Shown here: one piece after another, positions 18,301 to 26,049 of the stretch
Layout: each line of letters starts with the position of its first letter
Position numbering within the stretch: the stretch's first letter is position 1
Source of the DNA: Myxococcales bacterium
GTDB taxonomy: Bacteria; Myxococcota_A; Polyangia; Nannocystales; Nannocystaceae
Direction of reading: 5' to 3'
Assembly (NCBI GenBank): GCA_020633315.1
Contig: JACKDV010000010.1
Coordinates: forward strand, 62,001-126,000
Length of the DNA stretch: 64,000 nt
Program-made: the position numbers and the translations under genes
Notes under the pieces: generated by a model
The model's input: only the letters and a program-made list of their open reading frames with translations
Database searches by the model: none
Told to the model about the DNA's origin: nothing

Positions 18301-19410
18301 GCCGTCGCCGACGGCCTCCGCGTCGCGGATCGACTGCTCCACCGCGCTCAGGCGGTCGAGGGCGGCCGCCTCCGCTCGCTCGTGCTCCTGGGCCTCGCGC
18401 CACCGCGAGATCCGGTTGGCGAGCAGGACGGTGACTGCGAGCATCGCCGCCACGGCCAGCGCCAGCCCGAGCCGCCGGCGGCGGCGAGCCACGGGATCCT
18501 TGGCCAGGGCCTCCAGCAGCTCGTCCATCGAGGACCAGCGGGCGTCGGGCTCGAGGGCGAGGCCCCGTCGGATCACCGCGTCGAGCCAGGCGGGCACGCC
18601 ATCCCCGGCGGGGTCCGCGAGCCGGCCGTCGAGGACCGACGAGCGCGGCGATGCGCCCGGGGTGAGCGGGAACGGTCGCCGGCCGTGCAGGGCCTCGAAG
18701 GCCACCACGCAGAAGCCGAAGACGTCGCTGCGTAGATCGGCCTCGAGCCCGAGCTGCTGCTCGGGCGCGGCGTAGCCGGGGGTGCCCAGGAACGAGTTGG
18801 TGTGGAGGCTCGCCTCGATCCTGGCCGCGATCGGCTCGGTCTCGGCTCGCTCGAGCGCGGGCGGCTCGAGCTCGTCCATCACGTGCGCGAGGCCGAAGTC
18901 CATCACGCGGACGCGACCGTCGTCGCCGACCATGATGTTGTCGGGCTTGAGATCGCGGTGGACCAGGCCGGCGGCATGCGCCGCGGCGATGCCTCGACCC
19001 GCCTGGACCAGCACCGACAGGAGCTCGGAGCGAGCGGGACGCTGGTGGTGGAGCCACTGCCGCAGGGTCTGGCCGGCGACGTGCTCCATCACGATGCACA
19101 GCCGGGCGTCGAGCTCGAGCACCTCGTGGACGGCCACGATGTTGGGGTGGGTCACCCGGGCCAGCGCCTGGGCCTCGCGACGCGCCCGTCGTCGCCGGCG
19201 GGGATCCTCGCCGCTGCGATCGATCTCCTTGATCGCCACGCGGCGGCGGAGCTGCTCGTCGAAGGCCGCGTAGACGATTCCCATGCCTCCGTGCCCGAGC
19301 AGCCCCAGCACCTGGTATCGGCCGAGCTTCTTCGGCGCCGGCCCCTGGCGGCTCGTGTCGTCTCCCTCGAGCCGGGGATGCGTGGGCGCGGTCCGATCGT
19401 CCTTGAGCAC
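15322..19410 (-). CDS. Transmembrane Ser/Thr protein kinase with FG-GAP, LamG-like and helical-repeat sensor tail
   Basis: Eukaryote-like kinase of 1362 residues from GTG 19410. Kinase domain about residues 30-290: glycine loop LGHGGMGIVY, VAIK lysine, HRDLKPDN catalytic loop, DFG, and AAPEQ. One transmembrane helix lies at about 315-335 (LALAVAAMLAVTVLLANRI). Outside the membrane follow helical repeats, then an FG-GAP/VCBS-like region with the calcium-loop pattern DVTGDGEPELLLT, DLDEDGVDEIVIGF and DLDGDGLEDLAFPL, a beta-rich LamG-like part (about 1000-1200) and a final TPR-like segment. The layout suggests a cell-surface receptor that phosphorylates cytoplasmic targets. A -10-like TGTAAT ends 10 nt before the start. 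Confidence 0.92.
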   Translation of the reverse strand: MLKDDRTAPTHPRLEGDDTSRQGPAPKKLGRYQVLGLLGHGGMGIVYAAFDEQLRRRVAIKEIDRSGEDPRRRRRARREAQALARVTHPNIVAVHEVLELDARLCIVMEHVAGQTLRQWLHHQRPARSELLSVLVQAGRGIAAAHAAGLVHRDLKPDNIMVGDDGRVRVMDFGLAHVMDELEPPALERAETEPIAARIEASLHTNSFLGTPGYAAPEQQLGLEADLRSDVFGFCVVAFEALHGRRPFPLTPGASPRSSVLDGRLADPAGDGVPAWLDAVIRRGLALEPDARWSSMDELLEALAKDPVARRRRRLGLALAVAAMLAVTVLLANRISRWREAQEHERAEAAALDRLSAVEQSIRDAEAVGDGATAEGAFRAFVSAPENRGTRALARAWLGRGDRKRDQPEVAIAAYAEAYVSARALEEERAALRSLAGMFLEQWNGAALGRSVALWRASGGDDRVLDEHAFQAALWQRDLAAALAELERPEHPRASWRPLLESMARSRSRPVLVDALTVLPPGGPARVVVRGHEPGEVVLLDDQLVEVDRLDLDQQLRLVPGLPWAVAEDDEHAVLLDLLHGRTLGVGRPQLHHLAPFDVTGDGEPELLLTRKWPEYGFWRWDLEGGRLHERNAYEPIDASGTTFEAHVVGDLDEDGVDEIVIGFAEWSMFEIVVLRPDPWGELELVARHHLGRPGSMTIVRRGGHPLLAVLNDRLIEAPEIFPEPPHTGKPPGVRLLALERDALVERETYLLPHADAFGHFRAGHGAIAGDLDGDGLEDLAFPLVRAQLPWVLVLRQTAAGFELLPIAGVSLLGGAQLDDDPPLELLVRASPELELVVLGLGDEPVPPLHDPALESLPTPALVSDPALAERWRRADDLAQLELPRAAAASLSEGALLTNDRATKSVLLDRAAELLVRDERPRELLELELDVHDDPDVRARALARRTWALSRLGRYEEALATARELERTPGRDDDGRARVDELSAMLDPAVALDLDLDRPLSEQWRLPTPGAVYRNPAGWLELSVPATSRPVAELPIEWDGRPIAFELELRIDRLEFGACMEIELVDESDQPWLGASICGEGGGERLHRTTYVHAGPRASWAAVARHESESALSPGELALQLAYFPDRRQTEIVVDDGRADGPVLAAKLVDVAPPAGRHRLVIRSLDSPEPNLALVRIERLRLRGATAATLEPEQRAQARPARLLAEGEPRAALEALGQLASPPEQAELLRLLALAELRDLEGLSRVAPRVLAHRDDPQWLGGLALALRRQPLAGAALRDAGGSALLPLLRGVLALAITHRRDAPLRRELLDELRDVERHAPTNAAEREALHELLVSRSELWYASGDPQRERRDLHAARALAGP

Positions 19411-19420
19411 GAGGGAATCA

Positions 19421-19426
19421 ATTACA
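19421..19426 (-). promoter_or_regulatory. -10 element close to the kinase start
   Basis: TGTAAT on the minus strand (five of six consensus bases) ends 10 nt before GTG 19410, leaving almost no 5' leader. Confidence 0.45.
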
Positions 19427-19575
19427 GCAACTCCATGAGGCCGGACGAGCCTGCGATGATGGTGAGTCCCGAAACTCGCGCGAATTCGAGCCTGGCCGAC
19501 GGGCCCCTCGCTCGCCTGAGCATGCCGTGGTGGTGGCGCTACGAAGCGAGCCTCCGGCCGCGGCCGGACCCGAGC

Positions 19576-20529
19576 TCACTGCCCGCCGGGGAAGAAGCGA
19601 CGCAGGGTGCCGTGGCCCTCGATGAGCACCTGCTTCACCGTGCGTCCCACCGGCGACCACGGCAGCATGGTCTCGAGCACCCGCCGCTCGGCCACCGGGT
19701 CGCGCACCACGAAGGGCGGGTGCATCAGCGGCGACTCGAGCGGGTGGGTGGGCAGGTTGCCGAAGCGCGCCGCGATCGCGGCCTCGGTGGTCTCGCCCTC
19801 CTGGATCTTGCCCGCGAGGTTGGTGATGAGGTTGACCCTCGGCACGATCGCCAGCCGCCCCTGGCACCAGCAGCTCATGCACCAGCGCACCCACCAGCTG
19901 TCCACCTCGTGGGCGTTGTCGAGGACGCGCTCCCACTGCCCGCCGGCCACGTGGCCCAGGCGATCGCGCAGCCAGCCCGAGCGACGGAAGGCGGGCCACA
20001 GCTCGAGGCGCGCGTCGTAGGCCCGCCAGGCGCGGCGCCAGGTGGCCCAGCCCCAGGGCATGCCCACCGCGGAGAAGTGATAGCTGTACGAGCGCGCCTC
20101 GGCGTTGATGCGGTTGCCCTGGGTGTTGCTGCCGGTGATCGAGGCGACGCGCTCGTCGTCGCGGAAGCGCTCGAGCAGGGCCTCGCAGTAGCCGAAGAAG
20201 CTGGCGTGGGCCAGGCAGTCGTCCTCGAGGATCACCGCCTGCTCCTCGCGCTCGAGCACCTCGTCGAGCCCGCTGGCCACCCGGCGGCGCACCCCCATGT
20301 TGCCCTCGGAGTACAGGCGGTGGAGCTCGACCTCGGCGGGCAGGTCGTCGAACAGGGCCCGCGTGGCTCGGCAGGTCTCGACGTCGGAGGGGACCTCGGG
20401 GCGGGGCCCGTCCGCGACCACGTACAGGGTGCGGGGACGCTGGGCCAGGACGATCTCGAGCACCTTGCGGGTGGCGTCCGGGCGGTTGAACGCCAGCAGC
20501 ACGATGGGGGTCGAGTAGCGATCGCTCAT
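19576..20529 (-). CDS. Glycosyltransferase, GT-A fold (HlpA-like)
   Basis: 317 residues from ATG 20529. The N terminus PIVLLAFNRPDATRKVLEIV and LYVVADGPR are typical of a family of GT-A sugar transferases often labelled hemolytic-protein HlpA-like; AVILEDDCLA carries the acidic nucleotide-sugar/metal motif, and GWATWRRAW is a conserved block of the same family. No signal peptide or membrane helix; it should work in the cytoplasm on an envelope or exopolysaccharide glycan. A minus-strand TATGCT ends 29 nt upstream of the start and may be its -10. No other glycan gene is adjacent, so the pathway cannot be named. Confidence 0.88.
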   Translation of the reverse strand: MSDRYSTPIVLLAFNRPDATRKVLEIVLAQRPRTLYVVADGPRPEVPSDVETCRATRALFDDLPAEVELHRLYSEGNMGVRRRVASGLDEVLEREEQAVILEDDCLAHASFFGYCEALLERFRDDERVASITGSNTQGNRINAEARSYSYHFSAVGMPWGWATWRRAWRAYDARLELWPAFRRSGWLRDRLGHVAGGQWERVLDNAHEVDSWWVRWCMSCWCQGRLAIVPRVNLITNLAGKIQEGETTEAAIAARFGNLPTHPLESPLMHPPFVVRDPVAERRVLETMLPWSPVGRTVKQVLIEGHGTLRRFFPGGQ

Positions 20530-20698
20530 GGGGGCGGCCTGCCGCGGGGCGAGTCGCGAGCATAGTGGATGGCGCGCGATCCCGATACCTCTCGCCGACT
20601 CGTGAGCGCCGAGCGAGGAAGATCGGGGAGGTGGTCGTCCGCCCGCGGGCCGTTTCCGCCGCCCACGGAAGGCCGGCGTGGTGCTCCGATCGCTCGTG

Positions 20699-20704
20699 TA
20701 TACT
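20699..20704 (+). promoter_or_regulatory. -10 element of the methyltransferase gene
   Basis: TATACT lies 6 nt before GTG 20711, so the transcript would begin at or next to the start codon. This decides the start in favour of 20711 over GTG 20678. Confidence 0.55.
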
Positions 20705-20710
20705 CGGCGG

Positions 20711-21503
20711 GTGAGCGCGCCGCCGAAGAACGAGCGGGAGCGGCCGCGGTATCCAGCGTGGATTCGTGTGCGACGTACTCTTGCCTTGTGGCTGGTGGCC
20801 GGAGGCCTGCTCATCGCCGGCGTCGTCGTGGCACGCTGGTGGCTGCCCGGTCTGGTCCTGGGGTTGCTTGCGCTGCCCTTGCTCGACATCGCGATCGTGC
20901 TGTCGGCGGCGATGCACCGCCTCGGTCCGGGGGGGTGACTTCCAGGCCAGGATCCACGGGTTGATCGTGGACGCAGTCGGCCGCACGGGTCGGCTGCTCG
21001 ACATCGGCTGCGGCAGCGGCCAGCTCCTGATCCGGTGCGCAAAGGCCTCGCCGGGTGAGTACTACGGGCTCGATCGCTGGGGCGAGGACTGGGAGTACTC
21101 ACGGGCACAGGCCGAGCGCAACGTCGTGCTGGAGGGCGTCCCGGAGCTTCACTTCGTGCAAGGCAGCGCGTCGTGTCTCCCCTTCGACGATGGGCAGATG
21201 CAGCGCGTAGTGAGCTGTCTGACCTTCCACGAGGTGCGGGACGTCGAAGACAAGACCGTCGGCATCACCGAGGCGCTGCGCGTCCTCGCGGCCGGAGGCA
21301 CCTTCGTGTTCTTGGATCTGTTCGACGATCCGAGATCCTATCCAGGCCGAGAGCACGTGCTCGAAACGATCGAACGTGCTGGTGGCGAAATCGAATCCGC
21401 TCGGGCCCTGCCCGAGCTACTCGAGCTCCGCTTCCCGTTGGGCCTGGGCAAGGTCCTGGGCCACGCGGTGCTCGTCGCCGGAACCAAACGACGCGCGACG
21501 TAG
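20711..21503 (+). pseudogene. Membrane-anchored class I SAM methyltransferase, interrupted by a +1 frameshift in a G7 run
   Basis: The first part (20711-20938) encodes two hydrophobic helices (LWLVAGGLLIAGVVVARWW and LVLGLLALPLLDIAIVLSAA) and then stops at TGA 936-938 just after seven G (20929-20935). The next frame continues at once with DFQARIHGLIVDAV, LLDIGCGSGQLLIR (SAM motif I), YYGLDRWG, SCLTFHEVRDVED and GGTFVFLDLFDDP to the stop at 21503. Removing one G gives a continuous 263-residue protein, HRLGPGGDFQAR across the join, matching a known family of methyltransferases with an N-terminal two-helix anchor. It may be a true mutation, a phase-variable tract or a sequence error. Substrate unknown. 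Confidence 0.82.
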
Positions 21504-21915
21504 CGCTCGAGGTGCGGCGTGTCGTCCGAGGCGTCGACGATCGCCGGGAGCGGCCTGGTGATCACGCAGGGGGGGCGGGCTCGCACGGGGTGGAGTCGCC
21601 AGCCCGGTGGTTCTACCGCCGAGCGCGGTCCCGCGAGGCAAGCGGAGAGTCGGGATTTCGTTCGCCCGCGGCCGTTTCCCGCGGGGAATCGGGCGGCGTG
21701 CTCGTCGCCCGGCCCCGCTTGGACACCACGACCCGGCGAAGGTTCCCGTTCGGCGCGGCACTTTCTTTGGGAGGCTCGCGGGGCGGGTCGTAGCCCGGGC
21801 TCAGCCGCGCTCGACGAGAGACGACGGCTCGCGCCTCGATCGTCGCGGAACTTCGTGGGGGGTCCGATGTCCTGCCCACCGAACGCGACCAAGCGCAGCA
21901 GGAAGAGAGCCCATC
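21504..21915. other. 412-base intergenic region before the FHA/AgmX gene
   Basis: No supportable gene. It is less codon-structured than its flanks and contains small hairpins such as TTCCC-GCG-GGGAA near 21677. The final 20 bases hold AGGAAGAG, a plausible ribosome site for ATG 21916. A regulated promoter or long leader is possible but no clear -10 was found. Confidence 0.5.
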
Positions 21916-24018
21916 ATGCCCCGCACGATCAACCTGAGGATCTTCAAGGACGAGCAGCCCATCGGCAGCCGATCGTTTTCGCGAGAGGTGATCAAGATCG
22001 GCAAGCTCCGCAGCAGCGACCTGCAGCTTGAGGCCGACGCCGTCGCGCGCATGCACGCGGTGCTCGAGGTCACCGAGGGCGAGATTCGCCTGGTCGATCT
22101 CGGCAGCGCGTCCGGGACCACCATCAACGGCGAGCGCGTGCACAAGAGCAGCTCCATCGCGGTCGGCGACTCGATGTGCTTCGGCCCCTACCGCGTCGAG
22201 CTCGAGTCGGCGCCGACGATGGCGGCCGCGCCCGCGATGGCGCCCGCCCCTGCGGTGACGCAGGTGGCCACGGCCGCCGCCGTCGCGGTGGCGCCCTCGC
22301 CCGCGCCGGCTCCGGTGGCCATGGCTCCGCGAGCGACCCTCCCCGTCGACACCTCGGAGGTGGAGCAGAGCGAGCGACACGTGGCCGAGGTCGTGGCCCA
22401 GTACGGCGAGACCATGCTCGACGTGCAGCACGTGGGGCAGGTGCACCGCCGCAGCCAGCGGGCGCCGGCGTGGCTGGCCCTGGGCGGGCTGATGCTGCTG
22501 GGCGGCGCGGGCCTGCTCGCCAACGAGGTGATGCAGGACTGGGAGGGCTACCAGGCGGCGCGCGAGGAGGCGCTGCAGGTCGGTCGGGCCGCGCCCGAGG
22601 CTCCGGGCACCGGCCTGGGCGGCCTGGGCCTGGGCCTGGCGCTGCTGGGCCTGGTGCCCTTCGGCCTGGGCCTGTCGAGGCGCGAGGACGAGGGCCTCGA
22701 TCGCTACACCATCGGCGAGGGGCACGACGCCAGCTTCCACGTGAGCGGCGAGGGCCTGCCCGACGGCGCGGCCTTCCCCCTGGTGCGGCAGCAGGGCGAC
22801 GACTACGTGCTGAGCTTCACCGCCGGCATGAGCGGTCGGCTGAGCGCGGGCGGCCAGAGCATGGAGCTGCACGAGCTGGTCGGCTCGGGGCGCGCCGCCA
22901 ACTCGGGCTCGGCCTACGCCGTCGTGCTCCCGGCGGGGTCCCAGGCCGAGGTCGAGCACGCGGGCGTCACCTACCTGGTGCGCTCGGTGGCACGCGGCAA
23001 GGTGGTCGCGGGCAAGAGCGAGGCCGACAAGCCGTTCTGGGCCTACAACGCCGCCTCGTTCCTGGTGCTCGGCGGCCTGCTGGGGCTGATGCACCTGGTG
23101 CCCGAGGACGCGCTGTCGATGAGCATGGACGAGCTCACCGCCGAGAACCGCTACGTGGGCTACATCAACCAGCCCGACGAGCAGCCCGAGCAGGAGGAGG
23201 TGGTGATCGAGGAGACCGCCGACTCCAACGAGGATCCCGGCGGCCAGGGCCAGCGGCACAAGGGAGCCGAGGGCAAGATGGGTGACTCCAAGGCCAAGAA
23301 CAAGTCGGGGCTCTACGCCATGAAGGGCCCCAAGACCGCGCTGCCCACCATGGCCCGCAACTTCGACCCGGAGATGATGGCCCGCACCACCGGCATCCTC
23401 GGCCTGATGGCGGAGGAGAGCGGCCACTTCATCGCCTCGCCCTACGGCTCGATCGCCATGGGCAACGACGACGAGGACGTGTGGGGCGGGCTCACGGGCA
23501 CCGAGATCGCCGCGTCCAACGGCGTGGGAGGCCTGGGAGTGATCGGCACCGGCCGCGGTGGCGGTGGCAATGGCGAGGGCACCCTGGGTCTGGGCAACGT
23601 GGGCCTGATGGGCCGCGGCGCCGGAGGCAGCGACGGGCTGGGCTACGGTCGCGGCAGCGGCATCGGCCACCCGCCCCGCAAGGGCAAGGCGCCCCAGGTG
23701 CGGCAGGGCAAGGCGGTGATCAAGGGCACGATCGACAAGGACGTGATCCGTCGGATCGTCCGCAACCACCACAACGAGGTGCGGCACTGCTACAACCAGG
23801 GGCTGAGCCGCAACCCCAACCTCAGCGGGCGGGTGGCCGTGATGTTCACCATCGGTCCCTCGGGCCTGGTGCCCACCGCCGCGGTCTCCGAGAACACCAT
23901 CGGCGACAGCAACGTGGCCAACTGCGTGGCCAAGGCGGTCAAGCGCTGGAAGTTCCCCAAGCCCGCCTCCGGCGGCAGCGCGATGGTGACCTACCCATTC
24001 TCCTTCACTCCTGGCTGA
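21916..24018 (+). CDS. FHA-domain protein with AgmX/PglI-type TonB-like C terminus
   Basis: 700 residues. N-terminal FHA domain (about 5-95; RSSDLQLEADAVARMHAVLE and DLGSASGTTINGERV), which binds phosphothreonine, so it is a candidate reader of Ser/Thr kinases such as that at 15322. An Ala/Pro linker, hydrophobic helices (LALGGLMLLGGAGLLANEV; LGLALLGLVPFGLGLS; FLVLGGLLGLMHLV), an acidic stretch and a Gly-rich segment follow. The last 100 residues (GTIDKDVIRRIVRNHHNEVR, RHCYNQGL, KRWKFPKP) are the AgmX/PglI C-terminal domain known from Myxococcus gliding and PilZ-linked machineries, related to TonB. Start ATG has AGGAAGAG upstream. A strong stem-loop follows. Confidence 0.9.
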   Translation: MPRTINLRIFKDEQPIGSRSFSREVIKIGKLRSSDLQLEADAVARMHAVLEVTEGEIRLVDLGSASGTTINGERVHKSSSIAVGDSMCFGPYRVELESAPTMAAAPAMAPAPAVTQVATAAAVAVAPSPAPAPVAMAPRATLPVDTSEVEQSERHVAEVVAQYGETMLDVQHVGQVHRRSQRAPAWLALGGLMLLGGAGLLANEVMQDWEGYQAAREEALQVGRAAPEAPGTGLGGLGLGLALLGLVPFGLGLSRREDEGLDRYTIGEGHDASFHVSGEGLPDGAAFPLVRQQGDDYVLSFTAGMSGRLSAGGQSMELHELVGSGRAANSGSAYAVVLPAGSQAEVEHAGVTYLVRSVARGKVVAGKSEADKPFWAYNAASFLVLGGLLGLMHLVPEDALSMSMDELTAENRYVGYINQPDEQPEQEEVVIEETADSNEDPGGQGQRHKGAEGKMGDSKAKNKSGLYAMKGPKTALPTMARNFDPEMMARTTGILGLMAEESGHFIASPYGSIAMGNDDEDVWGGLTGTEIAASNGVGGLGVIGTGRGGGGNGEGTLGLGNVGLMGRGAGGSDGLGYGRGSGIGHPPRKGKAPQVRQGKAVIKGTIDKDVIRRIVRNHHNEVRHCYNQGLSRNPNLSGRVAVMFTIGPSGLVPTAAVSENTIGDSNVANCVAKAVKRWKFPKPASGGSAMVTYPFSFTPG

Positions 24019-24039
24019 TCGACCGTACGACACGACGGT

Positions 24040-24075
24040 GAAGCGGCGCCGCCTCGAGCGAGGCGGCGCCGCTTC
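24040..24075. terminator. 16-bp GC stem-loop with 4-nt loop, bidirectional
   Basis: Bases 24040-24055 pair perfectly with 24060-24075 around GAGC. It lies between the FHA/AgmX gene and the convergent NmrA-like gene. Only a short pyrimidine stretch (CATTCTC) follows on the plus strand. Confidence 0.75.
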
Positions 24076-24092
24076 CATTCTCGTGTCGATCG

Positions 24093-24983
24093 TTACTGGG
24101 CAGCAGCCTGGGCCACCGCCGGCCGCAGCACCTGGCGGGTGAAGTCGGCCAGCTCGGTGGACGTGGTGGAGGCGTCGTCGCGGGGCTCGGCCGGATCCAT
24201 GCGGCCCTCGTTGAGCGCGACGAACATCTCCACGTAGAGGCGCGCCGCGAACTCGGGGATCCCCGCCTCGAGCATGGCGTGGAGCGCCTGCTCGGGGGTG
24301 ACCTGCACGTACTCCACCTCGCGGCCGAGAGCCTGGCCCACGATCTGGGCGCCCTCGCGCGGGCTGAGGTCGCGCGGCCCGTGGACCCCGAGCCGAAGGT
24401 GTCCCTGCCAGCCCTCGTGCAGCAGCTCGGCCGCCCGCTGGGCGATGTCGGAGGTGGCCACCATGGGCACGCGGTGATCGGCGGCGGCGGGGGAGAAGAT
24501 CTTGCCCATCGCGGCGATGGTGCCCAGGTCGCGCAGGTAGTTCTCCATGAAGAAGCCGGCGCGCAGCGAGACCACGTGGGGCAGCCGGGACTCGAACTCG
24601 TGCTCGACCGGGCCGAGGGCGGAGACCGGGCCCACGCCCGCGCCGCTGTGGGCCCCGGTGCTGGAGAGCACCACCACGCGCTCGATGCCGGCCTCCGCGG
24701 CCAGGGTGGCGGCGCGCTCGGCCGCGGCGCGGGCCCACGCATGGAAGCCCGGGGCGAGGTTGGAGGGGGTCAGCCAGAACAGCCCGGTGGCGCCGGCGAA
24801 GGCCTCGCGCAGGGTGGCCTCGTCCTCGATCGAGCCCTGGACCACGCGGGCGCCTCGCTCGGCGAGCTCCGAGGCCTTGGCCGGGTCGCGGCTGATGACC
24901 GTGATGCTCTCGCCCAGGTCGAGCAGGGTGAGGGCGAGGCGGCGTCCGATGTTTCCGTTGGGAGTGTTGATGACGATCGACAT
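24093..24983 (-). CDS. NmrA-like NAD(P)-binding oxidoreductase or redox sensor
   Basis: 296 residues with an atypical short-chain dehydrogenase (Rossmann) fold. The dinucleotide motif is TPNGNIGRRL near residue 8; VISRDPAKASEL and VVLSSTGAHSG follow the NmrA/QOR2 pattern, and SLRAGFFMENYL is the usual signature of this group. The catalytic Tyr-x-x-x-Lys of classical dehydrogenases is absent, as expected for NmrA-like proteins, which often sense NADP or act on quinones. It is divergent from a LysR gene with a 69-nt shared control region, suggesting that LysR controls it. Confidence 0.88.
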   Translation of the reverse strand: MSIVINTPNGNIGRRLALTLLDLGESITVISRDPAKASELAERGARVVQGSIEDEATLREAFAGATGLFWLTPSNLAPGFHAWARAAAERAATLAAEAGIERVVVLSSTGAHSGAGVGPVSALGPVEHEFESRLPHVVSLRAGFFMENYLRDLGTIAAMGKIFSPAAADHRVPMVATSDIAQRAAELLHEGWQGHLRLGVHGPRDLSPREGAQIVGQALGREVEYVQVTPEQALHAMLEAGIPEFAARLYVEMFVALNEGRMDPAEPRDDASTTSTELADFTRQVLRPAVAQAAAQ

Positions 24984-25025
24984 GCAGGCACCATGGCCCC
25001 GTGGATGTCATTAGACAAATCGATG

Positions 25026-25047
25026 GTCCTCAACTTAGCATGAGGAC
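25026..25047. promoter_or_regulatory. Inverted repeat in the divergent NmrA/LysR control region
   Basis: GTCCTCA (25026-25032) and TGAGGAC (25041-25047) form a 7-bp inverted repeat around 8 nt, ending 5 nt before the LysR start codon. It is the best candidate LysR binding site in the 69-nt gap. A second short palindrome (ATGAG, CTCAT) overlaps it and the start codon. Confidence 0.6.
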
Positions 25048-25052
25048 TGCTC

Positions 25053-25979
25053 ATGTCAGACCCGAGCCCCGCGGGCGGGCCCCGCCTCGCCGACATCAAC
25101 CTCAACCTGCTGGTGGCGCTCGATGCCCTGCTCGAGGCCGGGACGGTGACGGGCGCGGCTCGCCGCATCGGGGTCACCCAGTCCGCGATGAGCCACTCGC
25201 TGCGCCAGCTGCGGGAGCTGGTGGGCGATCCGCTGCTGGTGCGGGGGGCAGGCGGCCTGGTGCCCACGCCGCGGGCGGAGGCGCTGCGGGTGCCGGTGCG
25301 GCGGGCGTTGCTCGATCTCCAGCACGCCCTGCGCGACCCGCCGTCGTTCGATCCGGCCGACGCGAGCCGTCGCTTCCGGCTGGGGGCCGGCGACTACCTG
25401 GCCTACACGGTGCTGCCTCCCCTGATCGCCGACGCCCGCCAGACCCCGGGGATCGACTACGACGTGGTGCCCTTCATGCTCGCCGACCTGCCGCGCCTGG
25501 AGACCGGCGAGGTCGACCTGGGCTTCGCGGCCTTCGTGCCTGCCTCGCCGGGCCTGCGCGCGGCCCCGCTGCTCACCGATGACTTCGTGTGCCTGGTGCG
25601 ACGCGACCACCCCGTGGTGCGACGGCGGCTCACCCTGCGGCAGTTCCTGCAGCTTCCCCACGTGCTCATCAGCCCCACCGGCGAGGGCTCGGGGCCGGTG
25701 GAGGAGTGGCTGGCCTCGCGCGGGCTGTCGCGCCGCATCGCGCTGCGGATCCGCTACTTCCTGGCCGCGCCGCTGGTGGTGGCCGGAGGCGATTTCGTGC
25801 TCACCGCCCCGCGCCGGCTCGCGCTGACCTTCGCGCGCAGCTTCCCGCTGGAGATCCACGAGCCCCCGCTGCCCATCGCGCCCTTCACCCTCGAGATGCT
25901 GTGGCACGAGCGCTACGACGCCGACCCCGGGCACCGCTGGCTACGCGAGCGGGTGCAGGCGGCGGTGGAGCCGGGGTGA
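25053..25979 (+). CDS. LysR-family transcriptional regulator
   Basis: 308 residues. The N-terminal winged helix-turn-helix is plain: DINLNLLVALDALLEAGTVT, AARRIGVTQSAMSHSLRQLR, VGDPLLVRG. The rest is the two-lobed ligand-binding domain, with LPHVLISPTGEGSG and CLVRRDHPVV typical of the NodD/PcpR-like branch. It is transcribed away from the NmrA-like gene, and the inverted repeat between them suggests control of that gene and itself. Inducer unknown. Confidence 0.93.
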   Translation: MSDPSPAGGPRLADINLNLLVALDALLEAGTVTGAARRIGVTQSAMSHSLRQLRELVGDPLLVRGAGGLVPTPRAEALRVPVRRALLDLQHALRDPPSFDPADASRRFRLGAGDYLAYTVLPPLIADARQTPGIDYDVVPFMLADLPRLETGEVDLGFAAFVPASPGLRAAPLLTDDFVCLVRRDHPVVRRRLTLRQFLQLPHVLISPTGEGSGPVEEWLASRGLSRRIALRIRYFLAAPLVVAGGDFVLTAPRRLALTFARSFPLEIHEPPLPIAPFTLEMLWHERYDADPGHRWLRERVQAAVEPG

Positions 25980-26002
25980 GCGCTACCGGGCGCAGTGCGG
26001 GG

Positions 26003-26046
26003 TTGCATCGGTGCTCTGGTAGTTTATTATTTGGTTGACCAACCAA
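26003..26046 (+). promoter_or_regulatory. TetR promoter with overlapping palindromic operator
   Basis: TTGCAT (26003-26008) and TATTAT (26025-26030), 16 nt apart, form a good promoter. Directly behind the -10, TTGGTTG (26031-26037) and CAACCAA (26040-26046) make a 7-bp palindrome with 2-nt centre that covers the expected transcription start and ends 3 nt before ATG 26050. This is a classic autorepression layout. Confidence 0.75.
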
Positions 26047-26049
26047 TTT

